This document shows positions 47,927 to 57,161 of a stretch of 64,000 bases of DNA, piece by piece. Made by a program: the position numbers and the translations under genes. A model generated the notes under the pieces. It ran no database searches, had not been told where the DNA came from, and saw nothing but the letters and a program-made list of their open reading frames with translations. Numbering within the stretch: position 1 is the first letter of the stretch; each line of letters opens with the position of its first letter. This stretch comes from Fodinicola feengrottensis (GTDB lineage Bacteria > Actinomycetota > Actinomycetes > Mycobacteriales > HKI-0501), in contig NZ_WOTO01000023.1 of assembly GCF_010993775.1 (NCBI RefSeq), positions 1-64,000 on the forward strand, in the 5' to 3' direction.

Positions 47927-49324
47927 TCAGCGAGCGCGCCGGCGCCCGAACCGCCGGACCAGTAAGACGCACCCGCAGGCGAGCAGGACGAGGACCACCG
48001 ACATCGTCAGTGCCCAACCGGGCCACGGCCCACGGTCCGGATCACCGGCGGGGACGATGGTCATCTTGGGCACCAGGTTGCTGGCGAGCTGGAGAGCTCC
48101 GACGCCGTGTGCGCCACCGTCCAGAATGGACAGTGTTCGATATTTTCCGGTACGCAGCGAGACTTCGGCCAGCGCATCGTCCGGATAGCGGGTGTCACGC
48201 CCGGACGGACCGCGTACCAGGAAAACTGTCGGCCGAGCGCCAGCCCAGGATCGGCGAATACGGATTGCTTGCCTGGGAGACTGCCTTGGGAACCGTTCGC
48301 CCGAGTCCACTCGGGTCCACCACGAGAAACGTCTGCGTCGGGTTCAGGCCCGTCGGCGGCTCGCTCAGCGGGCCGGTGACCAGCATCGACCCGTCCGGCG
48401 ACCAGGCGTTCGCGTCGCTCAGTTCATGGTCGCGCGCGATCGGCAGGGTCCGCAGCTGGGACCCGTCCGCTGCCAGGATCCGAAGCGTCGCGCCGTCCTG
48501 CACGGCGATCTCCCGACCGTCCGGCCGAAACGCCACGGCACGTACCTGGGTGTACGCGGGAAACTGCCGGGTAGATCCGGTGGTGACGTCGAGCAGGCCC
48601 AGAATTCCCTTACCGGTCTGGACGATGTTCGGATAGGTGCCGGTGAGGGGTTCGTGCTCGTTCGGGGTGATGAGGTACGCGAGATAGCGTCCACTCGCCG
48701 ACCACGCCATCGCCCGTACGGCGCGGCCCTTCAGAAGCGGGAAACTCCGCGACTGGCCAGTGGACAAGTCGACCATCTCGATGTCGCCGTGCGCCGCACA
48801 GCTGTCGCCGATTGCCACCCGCCTACCGTCAGGAGACAGCAGCGCCTTCGCGGGGCCGGCCAGGAGGGGCAGCCCATCGTCCACCCCGCGGCAGCCACGG
48901 TCGTCGGCCTGGGTGAGACGGCGATATCTGTCGCCGTACGCCGACAGGATCATCGGCTGTTCGTAACCGAGGTCAGCCTCTGGCACGGCCGTGTAGTAGG
49001 CGATGGCCGCTCCGGGCGGACTGGCCGCAACAGATCCGGCGAGCAAGGACAGCCCGGCGATCGGGTTGGGTAGCGCCGGCGTTCCGGCCGGCGCGACCGC
49101 GGGCCGGGGCGGGCTAGGCAGCAGCCGCGGCATGATCACCGCGCCGAGCACCAGTACGACCACCGCGGCGGCGACCAGGTACGGAAGGAGGCGACCGGCG
49201 CGGCGGTCCGGCCGCCCGGAGTTTGCCCGCCGGAGAACATCCGCGATGTCGGCATCGGAAATCCTGGCTCCGCGCAGTGGTGGTCCAACGCGGTCCGGAT
49301 TCGGTCGTTCAAATCAGTGCTCAT
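47927..49324 (-). CDS. Membrane-anchored WD40-like protein, partner of ECF sigma factor
   Basis: About 465 residues. Cytoplasmic N-tail (MSTDLNDRIRTALDHH), one membrane helix (VVVLVLGAVIMPRLLP), then an extracytoplasmic beta-propeller-like region with repeated units such as LLSPDGRRVAIGD, AWSASGRYLAYL, AFRPDGREIAVQDG, AWSPDGSMLVTG, and a second C-terminal helix (LTMSVVLVLLACGCVLLVRR). Frameshifts near 49,250 and 48,230. The start overlaps the sigma gene by 11 bp, so they are coupled; this arrangement marks a sigma-factor regulator, although no classical zinc anti-sigma motif is seen in the short N-tail. Confidence 0.75.
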
Positions 49325-49844
49325 CGAAGTACTCCCGGAGAGTGCGCAGGCTTCGGTGCAGGAGCGATTTGACGGTGCCGGGCCGACAGCCCAGGCAGTC
49401 CGCGATCGCGCTCTCGGACAGATCCAGGTAATAGCGCAGAAAGATTGCCGCCCGATGCCGTGGTGAGAGCCGCGCCAACGCCGCTCGTACGGCCACCGCG
49501 TCCGGTCCGACCACGTCTGGTCGGCTAGCTGCCGTGGCCGGCCCGGGTTCGGCCGTGGCATGCCGGCGTTCGACGATCCGACGGCGCACCCACCCGGTGG
49601 CTCGGCTCGCCACGATCCTGCGCAGGTACGCCACTGGATCGACTAGCTGGTCGAAGCGCCGGTAGAGCTCAGCGAAGGAGTCCTGAGCAAGGTCCTCAGC
49701 CGCCGCGACATTACCGGTGGTGACGTAGGCCAGCCGCACCATCGGCGAATATTCGCGCAGGTAGAGCGCATGGAAGCTGCATTCCCGCGCTTCGGCGTGG
49801 ACGTCGCCACCAGCGTTCGCCCTTGCCATCCAGTCCACTTTCAT
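49314..49844 (-). CDS. ECF RNA polymerase sigma factor (SigE-like)
   Basis: 176 residues. Region 2: YLREYSPMVRLAYVTTGNVA then AAEDLAQDSFAELYRRF. Region 4: LARLSPRHRAAIFLRYYLDL and SESAIADCLGCRPGTVKSLL, the -35-binding HTH. Intact frame. Its end overlaps the start of the membrane protein. It recognises its own promoter in most family members; no candidate promoter was identified here, since the upstream region is a gene remnant. Confidence 0.92.
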   Translation of the reverse strand: MKVDWMARANAGGDVHAEARECSFHALYLREYSPMVRLAYVTTGNVAAAEDLAQDSFAELYRRFDQLVDPVAYLRRIVASRATGWVRRRIVERRHATAEPGPATAASRPDVVGPDAVAVRAALARLSPRHRAAIFLRYYLDLSESAIADCLGCRPGTVKSLLHRSLRTLREYFDEH

Positions 49845-49849
49845 ACCCT

Positions 49850-50100
49850 GTCAGGTGCGCGAGCGCAGGATTTGGTTGCACCTGGACGTCAGGCCGGAAA
49901 CCCACTGAGCCCTCGATCGGCACGTCGGCGGCCTGCTGGGCGAAGCCCCACTGCTGGTCCTCCAGGTCCTCGACCAGGTAGTTGCGGTCCGCATACGGCT
50001 TGGTTTACGGCTCGGCGATGGCGGTCGCGCCAGCAGCCTTGGCCCCGGCGAAATGCCCGCCCACATCGTCGACGTACAGATGCGCGAGGTGGTGTACGTG
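49850..50100 (-). pseudogene. VOC-superfamily protein remnant
   Basis: One frame reads LAHLYVDDVGGHFAGAKAAG then ATAIAEP, an in-frame TAA, then KPYADRNYLVEDLEDQQWGF followed by AQQ. This is the second half of a VOC (glyoxalase-like) domain, interrupted by a stop and lacking its N-terminal half. It abuts a DNA-ligase remnant. Confidence 0.65.
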
Positions 50101-50109
50101 CCCGGTGTC

Positions 50110-50480
50110 CTCACCGTCCAGCTCCGGCAGGTCAATCCGACGAATTGACACGGAGCTGCGACCGCCAGGGCTCCAGCGTGACGCCCGGCGCCGTTGCGTC
50201 CCAATAATAGCGCCCCGAAGTCGAGCCGGCCAGCGGTCGACAGCCGGACAATCTCACCCTCCATCACGGTCCGCGCCGGCACGTGCTCGGCAATCACGGC
50301 CGCAACCTCCGGAAATGACCAGGTCAGCGAATTTTTGTCGGCGAGAGACCGGCTCGACGACGCCACGGCCGGTTTTCCGTGCCAGTACGCGGAATCCGTC
50401 CCACTCGAGGTCGAATCGCAGTGCCGAGGCCGAGGCAATAAAGGCCGCCGGAATGCTACCAGCGTTCACCGGACTGGCCT
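50110..50480 (-). pseudogene. ATP-dependent DNA ligase remnant
   Basis: Joined across two frames: LRFDLEWDGFRVLARKTGR (the ligase lysine motif KxDG has become EWDG), then PEVAAVIAEHVPARTVMEGE with IVRLSTAGRLDFGALL. Only about 120 residues of the adenylation domain survive, followed directly by the VOC fragment. Non-functional. Confidence 0.6.
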
Positions 50481-50699
50481 GCCACGACGCCTGGGTGCCG
50501 TACGACACCCCACACCAGCGCTTCGCATTCATTGTGTAACGCCCACGCGCTTGCGTGAATTGCAAGCTGTTATCGAAACAAACCGACTCTGCTCAATGGT
50601 GTTGGGCCAGCCAGGTCGCGCAGGCATTGCGAGACATGAAAACCCTTGTTGACGATCAACTACTAAGCCGGCAGTTATCTAAGAGACTTTTGTGATGTA

Positions 50700-51165
50700 T
50701 CGAAGGCGCGGGTCGCCGAAGAATGCCTGACCAGGCGTGGCAGTTTCTGGAGGCGGGCCAGGGCGTTGGTGGGGAGTTGACGTATTCGGTAGTCACACCG
50801 GCGGTATGAGCTTTGTGTCGGTCCAGGATCAGAAATACCGGTCGACGGGAATCGCGGACGAGCTTCTTGAGGAAGTCGATAAACACCCCGGAATTGACGT
50901 TCCCGGTGAACGTACCGAACTTCAACGACCCGCCGGCGGTAATCGCCGAGATCATGCCGATCGACTTGCGGTTCCCGGTCTTCTCCAGCACCGGGGTCTG
51001 GCCGATCGGCGCCCAGGTGGTGCCGCTGTGAAAGTCCGACCGAAGACGCCTCGTCGCCGAAGTACACCACAGCATCCGCCTTCTTCGCGGCCTTGACGAT
51101 CGCCGGATACTCCACCTCCTTCCCCTGCTCGCTGGCGGTGGTGAGCCCGGGATCGCAGGGCGCCT
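50700..51165 (-). mobile_element. IS630-type transposase remnant
   Basis: Two frames combine to EYPAIVKAAKKADAVVYFGD then RSDFHSGTTWAPIGQTPVLE, MISAITAGGSLKFGTFTG and RPVFLILDRHKAHTAGV: the DDE domain of IS630/Tc1-type transposases with the first two Asp. The N-terminal HTH and the final Glu region are lost and the 3' side is degenerate. Relic. Confidence 0.7.
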
Positions 51166-51173
51166 TTCCGCCG

Positions 51174-52376
51174 CTAGAACGGTGGTGGTGGGTATTCGTC
51201 GTTGGGGGTGACGTCGTACGTGCGTCCGGTGGGGCTGGTCCACAGGAAACGTCCGGGTGTGGGTTGGGTGACGGTCCAGCCGTGTTCTTTGATGTCGTTA
51301 TGGAACTTGCAGGCCGGTCCGGCACTGTCGTACGCGGTCTTCCCTTGCGGGTCACGGAAGGGGGTGGTGTGGTCGAACTCGCAGGTCGCCGCGGGCCTGT
51401 TGCAGGCGGGTCCGCAGCATCGCTGGTCTCGGGCGTTGACCAAGTCGCGTAGCGCTTTGGTGGGGCGGTAGCGTGTACGGCCGTGGTCGATCACCACTCC
51501 GCTGACGGGGTCGGTGAGGATTCGGTACCATTCGCTGTTTTCGTCGCCGGCGAGTTCGCGGGCGCGTTGCGCGGTCATCGGCCCGTATCCACTCAGGATC
51601 GCGGGGTTGTTGTCCAGGCCCATCAACGTGGTGGCGTCGACGCGGAGTTCGATTTTGGTGCGTACGTTGCTGGGCACGCCCAGGCACAGATCGGTCAACG
51701 CATCCGCTCGCAAAGCGTCCATCGTCCGAGTCTCGTCTTTGGTTTTGAGGCTGCGAGCGATGGTGTCGTCGATGATGCGGTAGATCGCTTCCGCTGATTC
51801 GGCGGGCAGGAACGCGCCCAGCAGCGCCATCCCGTCTTCGCAGGGCTGCTTTTCCACCCGTCGTTCGGAGACCAGTTTCTTGCGGCGGGCTTCGGCAGCG
51901 GCTGGGTCGATCTTGATGACCTCCCGGCGAGCCCTGTCCCGGATCGATCGAGGCGTTTTCGAGTCGGCACCGGGCAGCACCTTCTCCTCGACTTTCCGAG
52001 CGTCTTCAGGTGAGAGGTGGCCGACCTGGTCCGCGAACGTGAACGCCTTACGCAAGTCAAGGTGACCGTGAGACATCCCGGCCATGGTGCCCGGCAGTTC
52101 GTGGACGAGTTGGTACGCCAAGTTCAGTCGTTTCTGGGCCGCTGACAGGCTCCAGGTCAGCATTGCGGCGATTTCGCCGGCCGCGTATTTGGAGAATGGT
52201 GCACCTACGGCGGGTCGGGCGTTGGTGAAGCGGTCCATGAACCGCATCTGCATCGCCTGCGTATATGAAATCACCTTGTCCAGCGCCTCGACCGCGGCCA
52301 GCGCGGTGTCAGCGTCCGCTCGGCCGTACCGGTCGAGTTCCTCCAGCATCTGCAGGGGAACCCCGCTGGGTGGCAT
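51174..52376 (-). CDS. DUF222 / HNH endonuclease-domain protein
   Basis: 400 residues, intact. The helical DUF222 part (FSKYAAGEIAAMLTWSLSAA; HLDLRKAFTFADQVGHLSPE) precedes a C-terminal HNH nuclease-like motif: RDLVNARDQRCCGPACNRPA, then TCEFDHTTPFRDP and CKFHNDIKEHGW, with the zinc Cys pairs and catalytic His. This multicopy actinobacterial family is thought to be mobile or intron-like; function in the cell is unknown. ATG 52376. Flanked on both sides by IS630 remnants. Confidence 0.88.
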   Translation of the reverse strand: MPPSGVPLQMLEELDRYGRADADTALAAVEALDKVISYTQAMQMRFMDRFTNARPAVGAPFSKYAAGEIAAMLTWSLSAAQKRLNLAYQLVHELPGTMAGMSHGHLDLRKAFTFADQVGHLSPEDARKVEEKVLPGADSKTPRSIRDRARREVIKIDPAAAEARRKKLVSERRVEKQPCEDGMALLGAFLPAESAEAIYRIIDDTIARSLKTKDETRTMDALRADALTDLCLGVPSNVRTKIELRVDATTLMGLDNNPAILSGYGPMTAQRARELAGDENSEWYRILTDPVSGVVIDHGRTRYRPTKALRDLVNARDQRCCGPACNRPAATCEFDHTTPFRDPQGKTAYDSAGPACKFHNDIKEHGWTVTQPTPGRFLWTSPTGRTYDVTPNDEYPPPPF

Positions 52377-52529
52377 GGTCCGCCATGGTTGCTTGTTGGG
52401 GTCCGTGAATTCCGGTCGCCTCGTTTTTTCTGCTCATGACCCGATTTTACTGGCTGCCACCGACAGTCGGGCTGCCAGTTTTCGTTTCTGTGGATAAGAA
52501 ACGGACCACCTAATGCCCCTGTGGAGAAC

Positions 52530-52850
52530 TTCTATTTCAGAGCGCGCGCTCTGGACCGATACTCAACTGCTTGTTTTCTACGAAGCGGTAATGAGGCCCA
52601 TTCGTCTCCACGTGGTGCCCACTGTGAAAATCGGACCTGATCCAATGCCTCGTCGGGGCGAAGTACACCACCGGACCGGTCTTCTTCGCGGCCGCGACAA
52701 AGGCGGAACATTCGTCGCTCTTCCAGCTCTGCCCGCCACAGACGGTCGCCGCGGCGATAGGCCCATCCTTGCCCAGCAACCGTCCGACTACCACTGACCA
52801 GCCCCACCACAAGCCCATCAGCCAAGCCCGAGAAAGTCCACTACAACACA
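52530..52850 (-). mobile_element. Second IS630-type transposase remnant
   Basis: Reads across frames as SKDECSAFVAAAKKTGPVVY-like sequence then RSDFHSGHHVETNGPHYRFV, matching the same DDE region as 50.7-51.2 kb but shorter and more decayed. The DUF222 gene sits between the two fragments. Confidence 0.55.
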
Positions 52851-52865
52851 CCCGCCTTAGGGGCT

Positions 52866-52885
52866 GGAATCATATAAGATTTCAA
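52866..52885 (+). repeat. IS terminal inverted repeat, left
   Basis: GGAATCATATAAGATTTCAA pairs with the complement of 54132-54151 at 16 of 20 positions. Confidence 0.6.
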
Positions 52886-54103
52886 ACAGTTGATTTGATT
52901 GTGTAGTTCCACTCGCCGTGGAATTCGTGCCTGGCTAGCGGGATTGATTCCTTTTGTTGTGTGGTGAGTTTGATTTTGGTGGGATAGAGGTTGGTGTCGA
53001 TTTCGCAGCGGACGGTGAGTCCGGTGGTGGTTGTGGTGTTGGCGATGAGGTTGACGACGGTTTGGAAGGTTTCCAGGGGGCGGCCTCGCCAGTTGAGGCT
53101 GATGCGGGAGAAGAGACGGTGTTCGATCTTGTTCCATTTGCTGGTGCCGGGTGGATAATGGCAGACCTTGATCTCAAGGCCGGTTGCTTTGGCGAGTCGA
53201 GCTAGTTCGTACTTCCACAACCAGGGACGGGAACCGTTGGATCCGCCTCCGTCAGCGGTGACGAGAAGGCGTGTGGCGTTCGGATACTTCTTGTGTCCCA
53301 TTTCTCGCCACCAGGCTTCGATGGTAGCGACCGCGAACACGGACGTGTCGTGGTTGACTCCGACCGATACCCATGCACTGTCGTCCGCGATGTCGTACAC
53401 GCCATACGGGATGTCTTTGCCGTTCGCGTTGGGAAAGTCATAGGTCGAGACCTTGACCGGATTGCCACTTTCCCGCCATTCCCGCCCGGCCTGCGTGAAC
53501 CTCCCGACCAGCTCCTTCTTCTTCGTGTCCACGCTGATCACTGGATCGCCAGTGGTCAGGAAATCTTCGGCGAGTCCGTTGATGTAACGGAACTGGGCGT
53601 CACGGTCAGGATGCTGTTCACCCTCCAGGGTTTTCCGGGTTCCTTGCAGGCTGTAGCCCATCCCGCGGAGAATATTCCGCACGAGCGTATGACTAGCCGC
53701 ATAGCCTTGCTCGGTTGCCTCCTTGGCGAGATTGCGAGTTGACTTCGTAGTCCACCGCAACGGGGACTCCGGATCATCACCTCGCGTTCCAGGCTCAATC
53801 AAGGAATCCAAGCAATCCATCAAATCCGGGTCGGCGTCCTCGGCCTTCTTGCGACCCCCGCCAGGAATCCGCACACGACCCCGCGGGACACCATCACCCG
53901 CAGCATCCAACTCCCGCACACCCCGACGAATCGTCGGCATGGACACACCGGTCGCGCGAAACACAGCGGAAATCCCACCATACCCCCCACGAACAAGCCT
54001 CCGTCGCCAACGCCAACCGCCGCTGACGTTCATCCAAAGCCGGCAGCAAACCGGCCAGACGCTCCGCCATCGCAGCAAATTCAACAGATCGATCCTTGGG
54101 CAC
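52882..54103 (-). CDS. ISAzo13-family DDE transposase
   Basis: About 406 residues. N-terminal helical domain (PKDRSVEFAAMAERLAGLLP; FRATGVSMPTIRRGVREL) and the ISAzo13-type DDE core: DPVISVDTKKKELVG (first Asp), RLLVTADGGGSNGSRPW (second Asp), and CHYPPGTSKWNKIEHRLFSR (final Glu). One frameshift near 54,000. GTG 54103 is used; an ATG at 54111 lies in another frame. With the frameshift repaired it would be complete and possibly active. Confidence 0.85.
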
Positions 54104-54131
54104 CCCGACATAATACCAAATAATCAGCCAA

Positions 54132-54151
54132 CTTAAAATGTTATTTCATTC
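54132..54151 (-). repeat. IS terminal inverted repeat, right
   Basis: Read on the minus strand it begins GGAATGAAATAACATTTTAA, matching the left end at 16 of 20 positions. Confidence 0.6.
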
Positions 54152-54374
54152 CAATTCCTTAGTATGCGCAACACTCGGTTCGCTCGACAGTCTCGGCACC
54201 GCCAGACTGGGTGAACTCACCTACCGGTTCCAGTCAACGACGATGGCGACCGACTCCGCCGTCATCGCGGTGAATCTCCCTGCTCGCTCGTTCTGCTGCG
54301 CAAGGTCGATCGGGGGCCAAAAGTTGGCCCTTTGGGCTACTTGGAACCACCGGATCGAATGCCACCATCGGGTC

Positions 54375-54855
54375 ATGTTCAATGGTGACCCGATCAACCG
54401 GATCCACGTACCACCGCCACCGTTATTGCGGCGCAGAAGTTGGATTCGGGTTGTGGCCGGGTTGTGGTTCCTGGTGATGGGGATTGTCCCGACCGGCTTC
54501 ATGATCCAGCAGGTACCGGTCTACTTCGGGCACTCTGGTGTCGACGGCATCCTGACGCTCTCCTCTTGTCGGTCGGTACCGGTGGGAAAGAGCGGATTGG
54601 TCCAGGAATGCAGAGGGACGTTCACCAGCGTTGGCGGCGTCTCGGTCGCTGATGTCAGTCTCGGTGATCCCGACCGCGAGCGGTCTTACCAGAGCGGCGA
54701 TGCGGTGAGTGTCCATTACGTTGTGGACGACGGGGTCCCTACTGGCTACCAAGACTTCCGGACAGACTGCCCAGTTCGTGGGCGGGGGTGTCCTGTTCCT
54801 GCTTCTCATCCCGATCGGACTCGTCATCATCCTCCTGGGCCTGTTTCGTCCGTAG
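54375..54855 (+). CDS. Two-helix membrane protein, DUF3592-like
   Basis: About 160 residues. A Pro-rich lead, first helix (VVAGLWFLVMGIVPTGFMIQ), an extracytoplasmic beta domain with two Cys (LTLSSCRSVPVG; VQECRGTF) and YQSGDAVSVHYVVDDG, the DUF3592-like segment. After a frameshift near 54,763 comes a second helix (FLLLIPIGLVIILLGLFRP) and a TAG at 54853. Function unknown; such proteins often occur singly. Confidence 0.6.
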
Positions 54856-54929
54856 CAGCCCATCGATGGGAGTGCCTGCGTCGCCGGGTACTCCTTTGCC
54901 ATCCGACTTTGAGCAGCCGTCGCCATCGC

Positions 54930-54973
54930 GCTGACAACGTCGCGGCATCGTGCTGACAATGTCCTGGCATCCT
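54930..54973. repeat. 22-bp tandem pair
   Basis: GCTGACAAcGTCgcGGCATCgT and GCTGACAAtGTCctGGCATCcT lie head to tail (17 of 22 or better), just downstream of a membrane-protein gene. Possibly the end of a lost insertion sequence or a regulatory repeat. Confidence 0.4.
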
Positions 54974-55075
54974 GGTGGCAGCGTCGAGTGCTCTCATGAC
55001 CTGGGTTGAGTCCACCCGAGAAGGCGGCCGATCATGAACGGTCCCCGCCGGATTCGTTGAAGGAGAATGAGCTAC

Positions 55076-55636
55076 ATGGATCAAAAACCACGCTGGCGCG
55101 GAGTCCACAGGGTGATCGTCATGATCGGGGCCGTACTGGCGGCGGCCAGTTTCGGAGCAGCTACGCTTGTTGCTTCGCCGGCTCAGGCCGCACTCCAGCC
55201 GACTTCGATCAATCCCAACGAAGCGCACATAATTGAAAACCTGGCCACCGGACTATGTCTGGATGACAGCAATATCGGGACACGTACGCATTCGTGTAAC
55301 AACTCGAGCTTTCAGTCTTGGAAAACCACGCCGGAGAATACCTCGGGCACACTGTGGAGGATCAGGAACGTTAATACCGGTGGTTGCCTGACGAACGGAA
55401 CTAACGGATCGGTCTTTACGATCGCATGTCCAGCCGCCCCCGCACCGATCTCACTTAATAAAAAATGGTCTGTCCCGCTCGACTCGACGGGTGATACACC
55501 TGTGGCGATATTCGAATCCAACACGAACCCGTTTGGCTGTGTTCGAGACAATCCTGACGTAACTCCCGGGACTGGGCTAGGATTGTCTGGTTGTGGTGTC
55601 AATCCCAACTCTATTCGCTGGTTCATCAAAACCTAG
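55076..55636 (+). CDS. Secreted trefoil/ricin-like small protein
   Basis: 186 residues. Signal peptide (VIVMIGAVLAAASFGAATLV, cleavage likely after AQA). The mature part contains lectin-like units: ENLATGLCLDDSNIG with SFQSWKTTP, NVNTGGCLTNGTNG, and a C-terminal GLSGCGVNPNSIRWFI. Six Cys suggest three disulfides. It resembles a single beta-trefoil. ATG 55076 is preferred over 55067 because AAGGAG would lie only 1 nt from the latter. Ends at a strong hairpin. Confidence 0.7.
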   Translation: MDQKPRWRGVHRVIVMIGAVLAAASFGAATLVASPAQAALQPTSINPNEAHIIENLATGLCLDDSNIGTRTHSCNNSSFQSWKTTPENTSGTLWRIRNVNTGGCLTNGTNGSVFTIACPAAPAPISLNKKWSVPLDSTGDTPVAIFESNTNPFGCVRDNPDVTPGTGLGLSGCGVNPNSIRWFIKT

Positions 55637-55728
55637 TGCGTTTCCCGTTGGCAGCCTCAACGGTGTCGTGATTTCATCGTTGTTGGCCGGCCGCGGCACC
55701 AACGCAGCCCGCCGATGGGTGGGCGCCT

Positions 55729-55757
55729 GAGCGGACCGCCGAGGCGGCGGTCCGCTC
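55729..55757. terminator. Strong rho-independent-like hairpin
   Basis: Perfect 12-bp stem GAGCGGACCGCC / GGCGGTCCGCTC around a 5-nt loop, 93 bp after the trefoil gene. No T-run, typical of high-GC actinobacteria. Confidence 0.8.
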
Positions 55758-55857
55758 TGGTCGTTCAATGCCTGAATAGCCACGCGACATCTGCTTCAGT
55801 TCCGGCGTAAGCGCCTCGGTCGCATGGCCCGACGGCCTGATCAACCCCTGATTCGCT

Positions 55858-55876
55858 TGGGCTAATCGCACGCTAA
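55858..55876. repeat. Dispersed repeat, copy 2
   Basis: Identical 19-bp core to 12425-12443, same orientation, 43 kb away. Here it follows the terminator hairpin and precedes the GrpB-family stop. Confidence 0.6.
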
Positions 55877-55886
55877 CCGCAAGTGG

Positions 55887-56432
55887 CTAGGACCCGCGTT
55901 GGAGCACCTCTGCGATGAACTCCGCCTTGGCATTCGTATACGCCTCACGGTCGTGCCCGTGCTGATCCGCCAGCCGCCGTTTGAGGTCCTCGTAGCTTCT
56001 CACCAGCCGGTTGTCTTGCCGAAGCGCATCCCGGAAGGCGATCTGCTCCGCCCAGCGTGGATGGCCCGAGGGGATCACATGCAGGTGGGCAATCCGTCGC
56101 TGTCCGGTGCTGTCCGGTTTGACGAAAAATCGTCGCCACTGCCGTTGATCCAGCTCCGGCGGAACATAACACCACCCATCCGCGGCGAGCCGCTCCGACG
56201 CCTCGGCGACGACGACATCGGGATCGGCTACCGACGCCATGAGATCAATGATCGGCTTGGCGGCAAGCCCAGGAACAGCTGTCGAACCGACATGCTCGAC
56301 ACCATCGACCAACCACGGTCCGATCAATCGGGCCAATCGGGAGCACTCGATCCGGGCCGTCTCAGTCCACCGGCGATCATGGGCGTGCACCTCTGCCTTC
56401 TCATAGGCCCACGGGGGGACAGCGCCAGTCAT
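55887..56432 (-). CDS. GrpB/UPF0157 nucleotidyltransferase-fold protein
   Basis: 181 residues, intact. Core signature VEHVGSTAVPGLAAKPIIDL then MASV, and AHLHVIPSGHPRWAEQIAFR near the end, with DLKRRLADQHGHDREAYTNA. This family shares the nucleotidyltransferase fold; its substrate is not established, and it is sometimes fused to dephospho-CoA kinase. ATG 56432. Confidence 0.9.
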   Translation of the reverse strand: MTGAVPPWAYEKAEVHAHDRRWTETARIECSRLARLIGPWLVDGVEHVGSTAVPGLAAKPIIDLMASVADPDVVVAEASERLAADGWCYVPPELDQRQWRRFFVKPDSTGQRRIAHLHVIPSGHPRWAEQIAFRDALRQDNRLVRSYEDLKRRLADQHGHDREAYTNAKAEFIAEVLQRGS

Positions 56433-56507
56433 GAGCCCACGCTAGTACGTTCGGCGACCGCCGCAGTTTTGCTGCCACGGGCCAACCCGCCTTCGTTGCG
56501 GGTAACG

Positions 56508-57161
56508 CTAGCGAGGGGCGGCGACGAGGCCGCTTTCGTACGCGGAAATCACCAGCTGTGCGCGGTCACGGGCGTTGAGTTTCGTTAACAGGTGGCCGAT
56601 GTGTGTCTTGATCGTACCGATTCCGAGGCCCAGTTGGACCGCGATGTCGGGGTTCGAGAGACCGCGGGCGACCAGGGTCAGGACCTCGCGCTCACGGCCG
56701 GTCAGTGCGTCGAGCCCGACCGGACGCGGCGGCTCGGTCGGCATCCGGACGAACTCCGCGACCAGCCGCCGGGTCACCGATGGCGCGAGTAGGCAGTCGC
56801 CGGCCGCGACGATCCGGATCGCCTCCAACAAGTCGGCCGGTGGAGTGTCCTTCAGCAGGAACCCACTCGCGCCGGCCCGCAAAGCCGCGTAGACGGACGC
56901 ATCCACGTCGAACATCGTCAGGACGAGTACGCGTACGTCCGGCAGCTCAGCGCAGATCCGCCGGGTCGCCTCGACGCCGTCCATCTCCGGCATCCGTACG
57001 TCCATAAGGACAACGTCCGGTTGGTCGCGCCGAGCCAGCTCGACCGCCTCGGCGCCGGTCACCGCCTCGCCGATCGCGGCGAGGTCCGGCGCCGAGTCGA
57101 CGAGCAGGCGGAAGCTGCCGCGCAGCAGCGCCTGGTCGTCGGCCACCAACACCCGGATCAC
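56508..57161 (-). CDS. NarL/LuxR-family response regulator
   Basis: 217 residues. Receiver: RVLVADDQALLRGSFRLLVD, phospho-Asp in DVVLMDVRMPEMDGVEA, Lys in SGFLLKDTPPADL. LuxR HTH: LTGREREVLTLVARGLSNPD then IGTIKTHIGHLL. GTG 57161 overlaps the kinase TGA by 4 bp (GTGA), so longer upstream frames are excluded. Output partner of the kinase upstream. Confidence 0.92.
   Translation of the reverse strand: MIRVLVADDQALLRGSFRLLVDSAPDLAAIGEAVTGAEAVELARRDQPDVVLMDVRMPEMDGVEATRRICAELPDVRVLVLTMFDVDASVYAALRAGASGFLLKDTPPADLLEAIRIVAAGDCLLAPSVTRRLVAEFVRMPTEPPRPVGLDALTGREREVLTLVARGLSNPDIAVQLGLGIGTIKTHIGHLLTKLNARDRAQLVISAYESGLVAAPR

Larger units (their letters stand above)
52861..54155. mobile_element. Insertion sequence, ISAzo13-like
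   Basis: One transposase gene bounded by imperfect inverted ends (52866-52885 and 54132-54151, 16 of 20 matching, both starting GGAAT when read inward). CCTTAG occurs just outside on both sides (52855-52860 and 54156-54161), a candidate target duplication. It inserted next to the IS630 remnant. Confidence 0.65.

Noticed and set aside
54930..54973. Tandem repeat as a CRISPR array
   Set aside because: Only two units, no spacers, and the repeats differ. No cas genes in the window.
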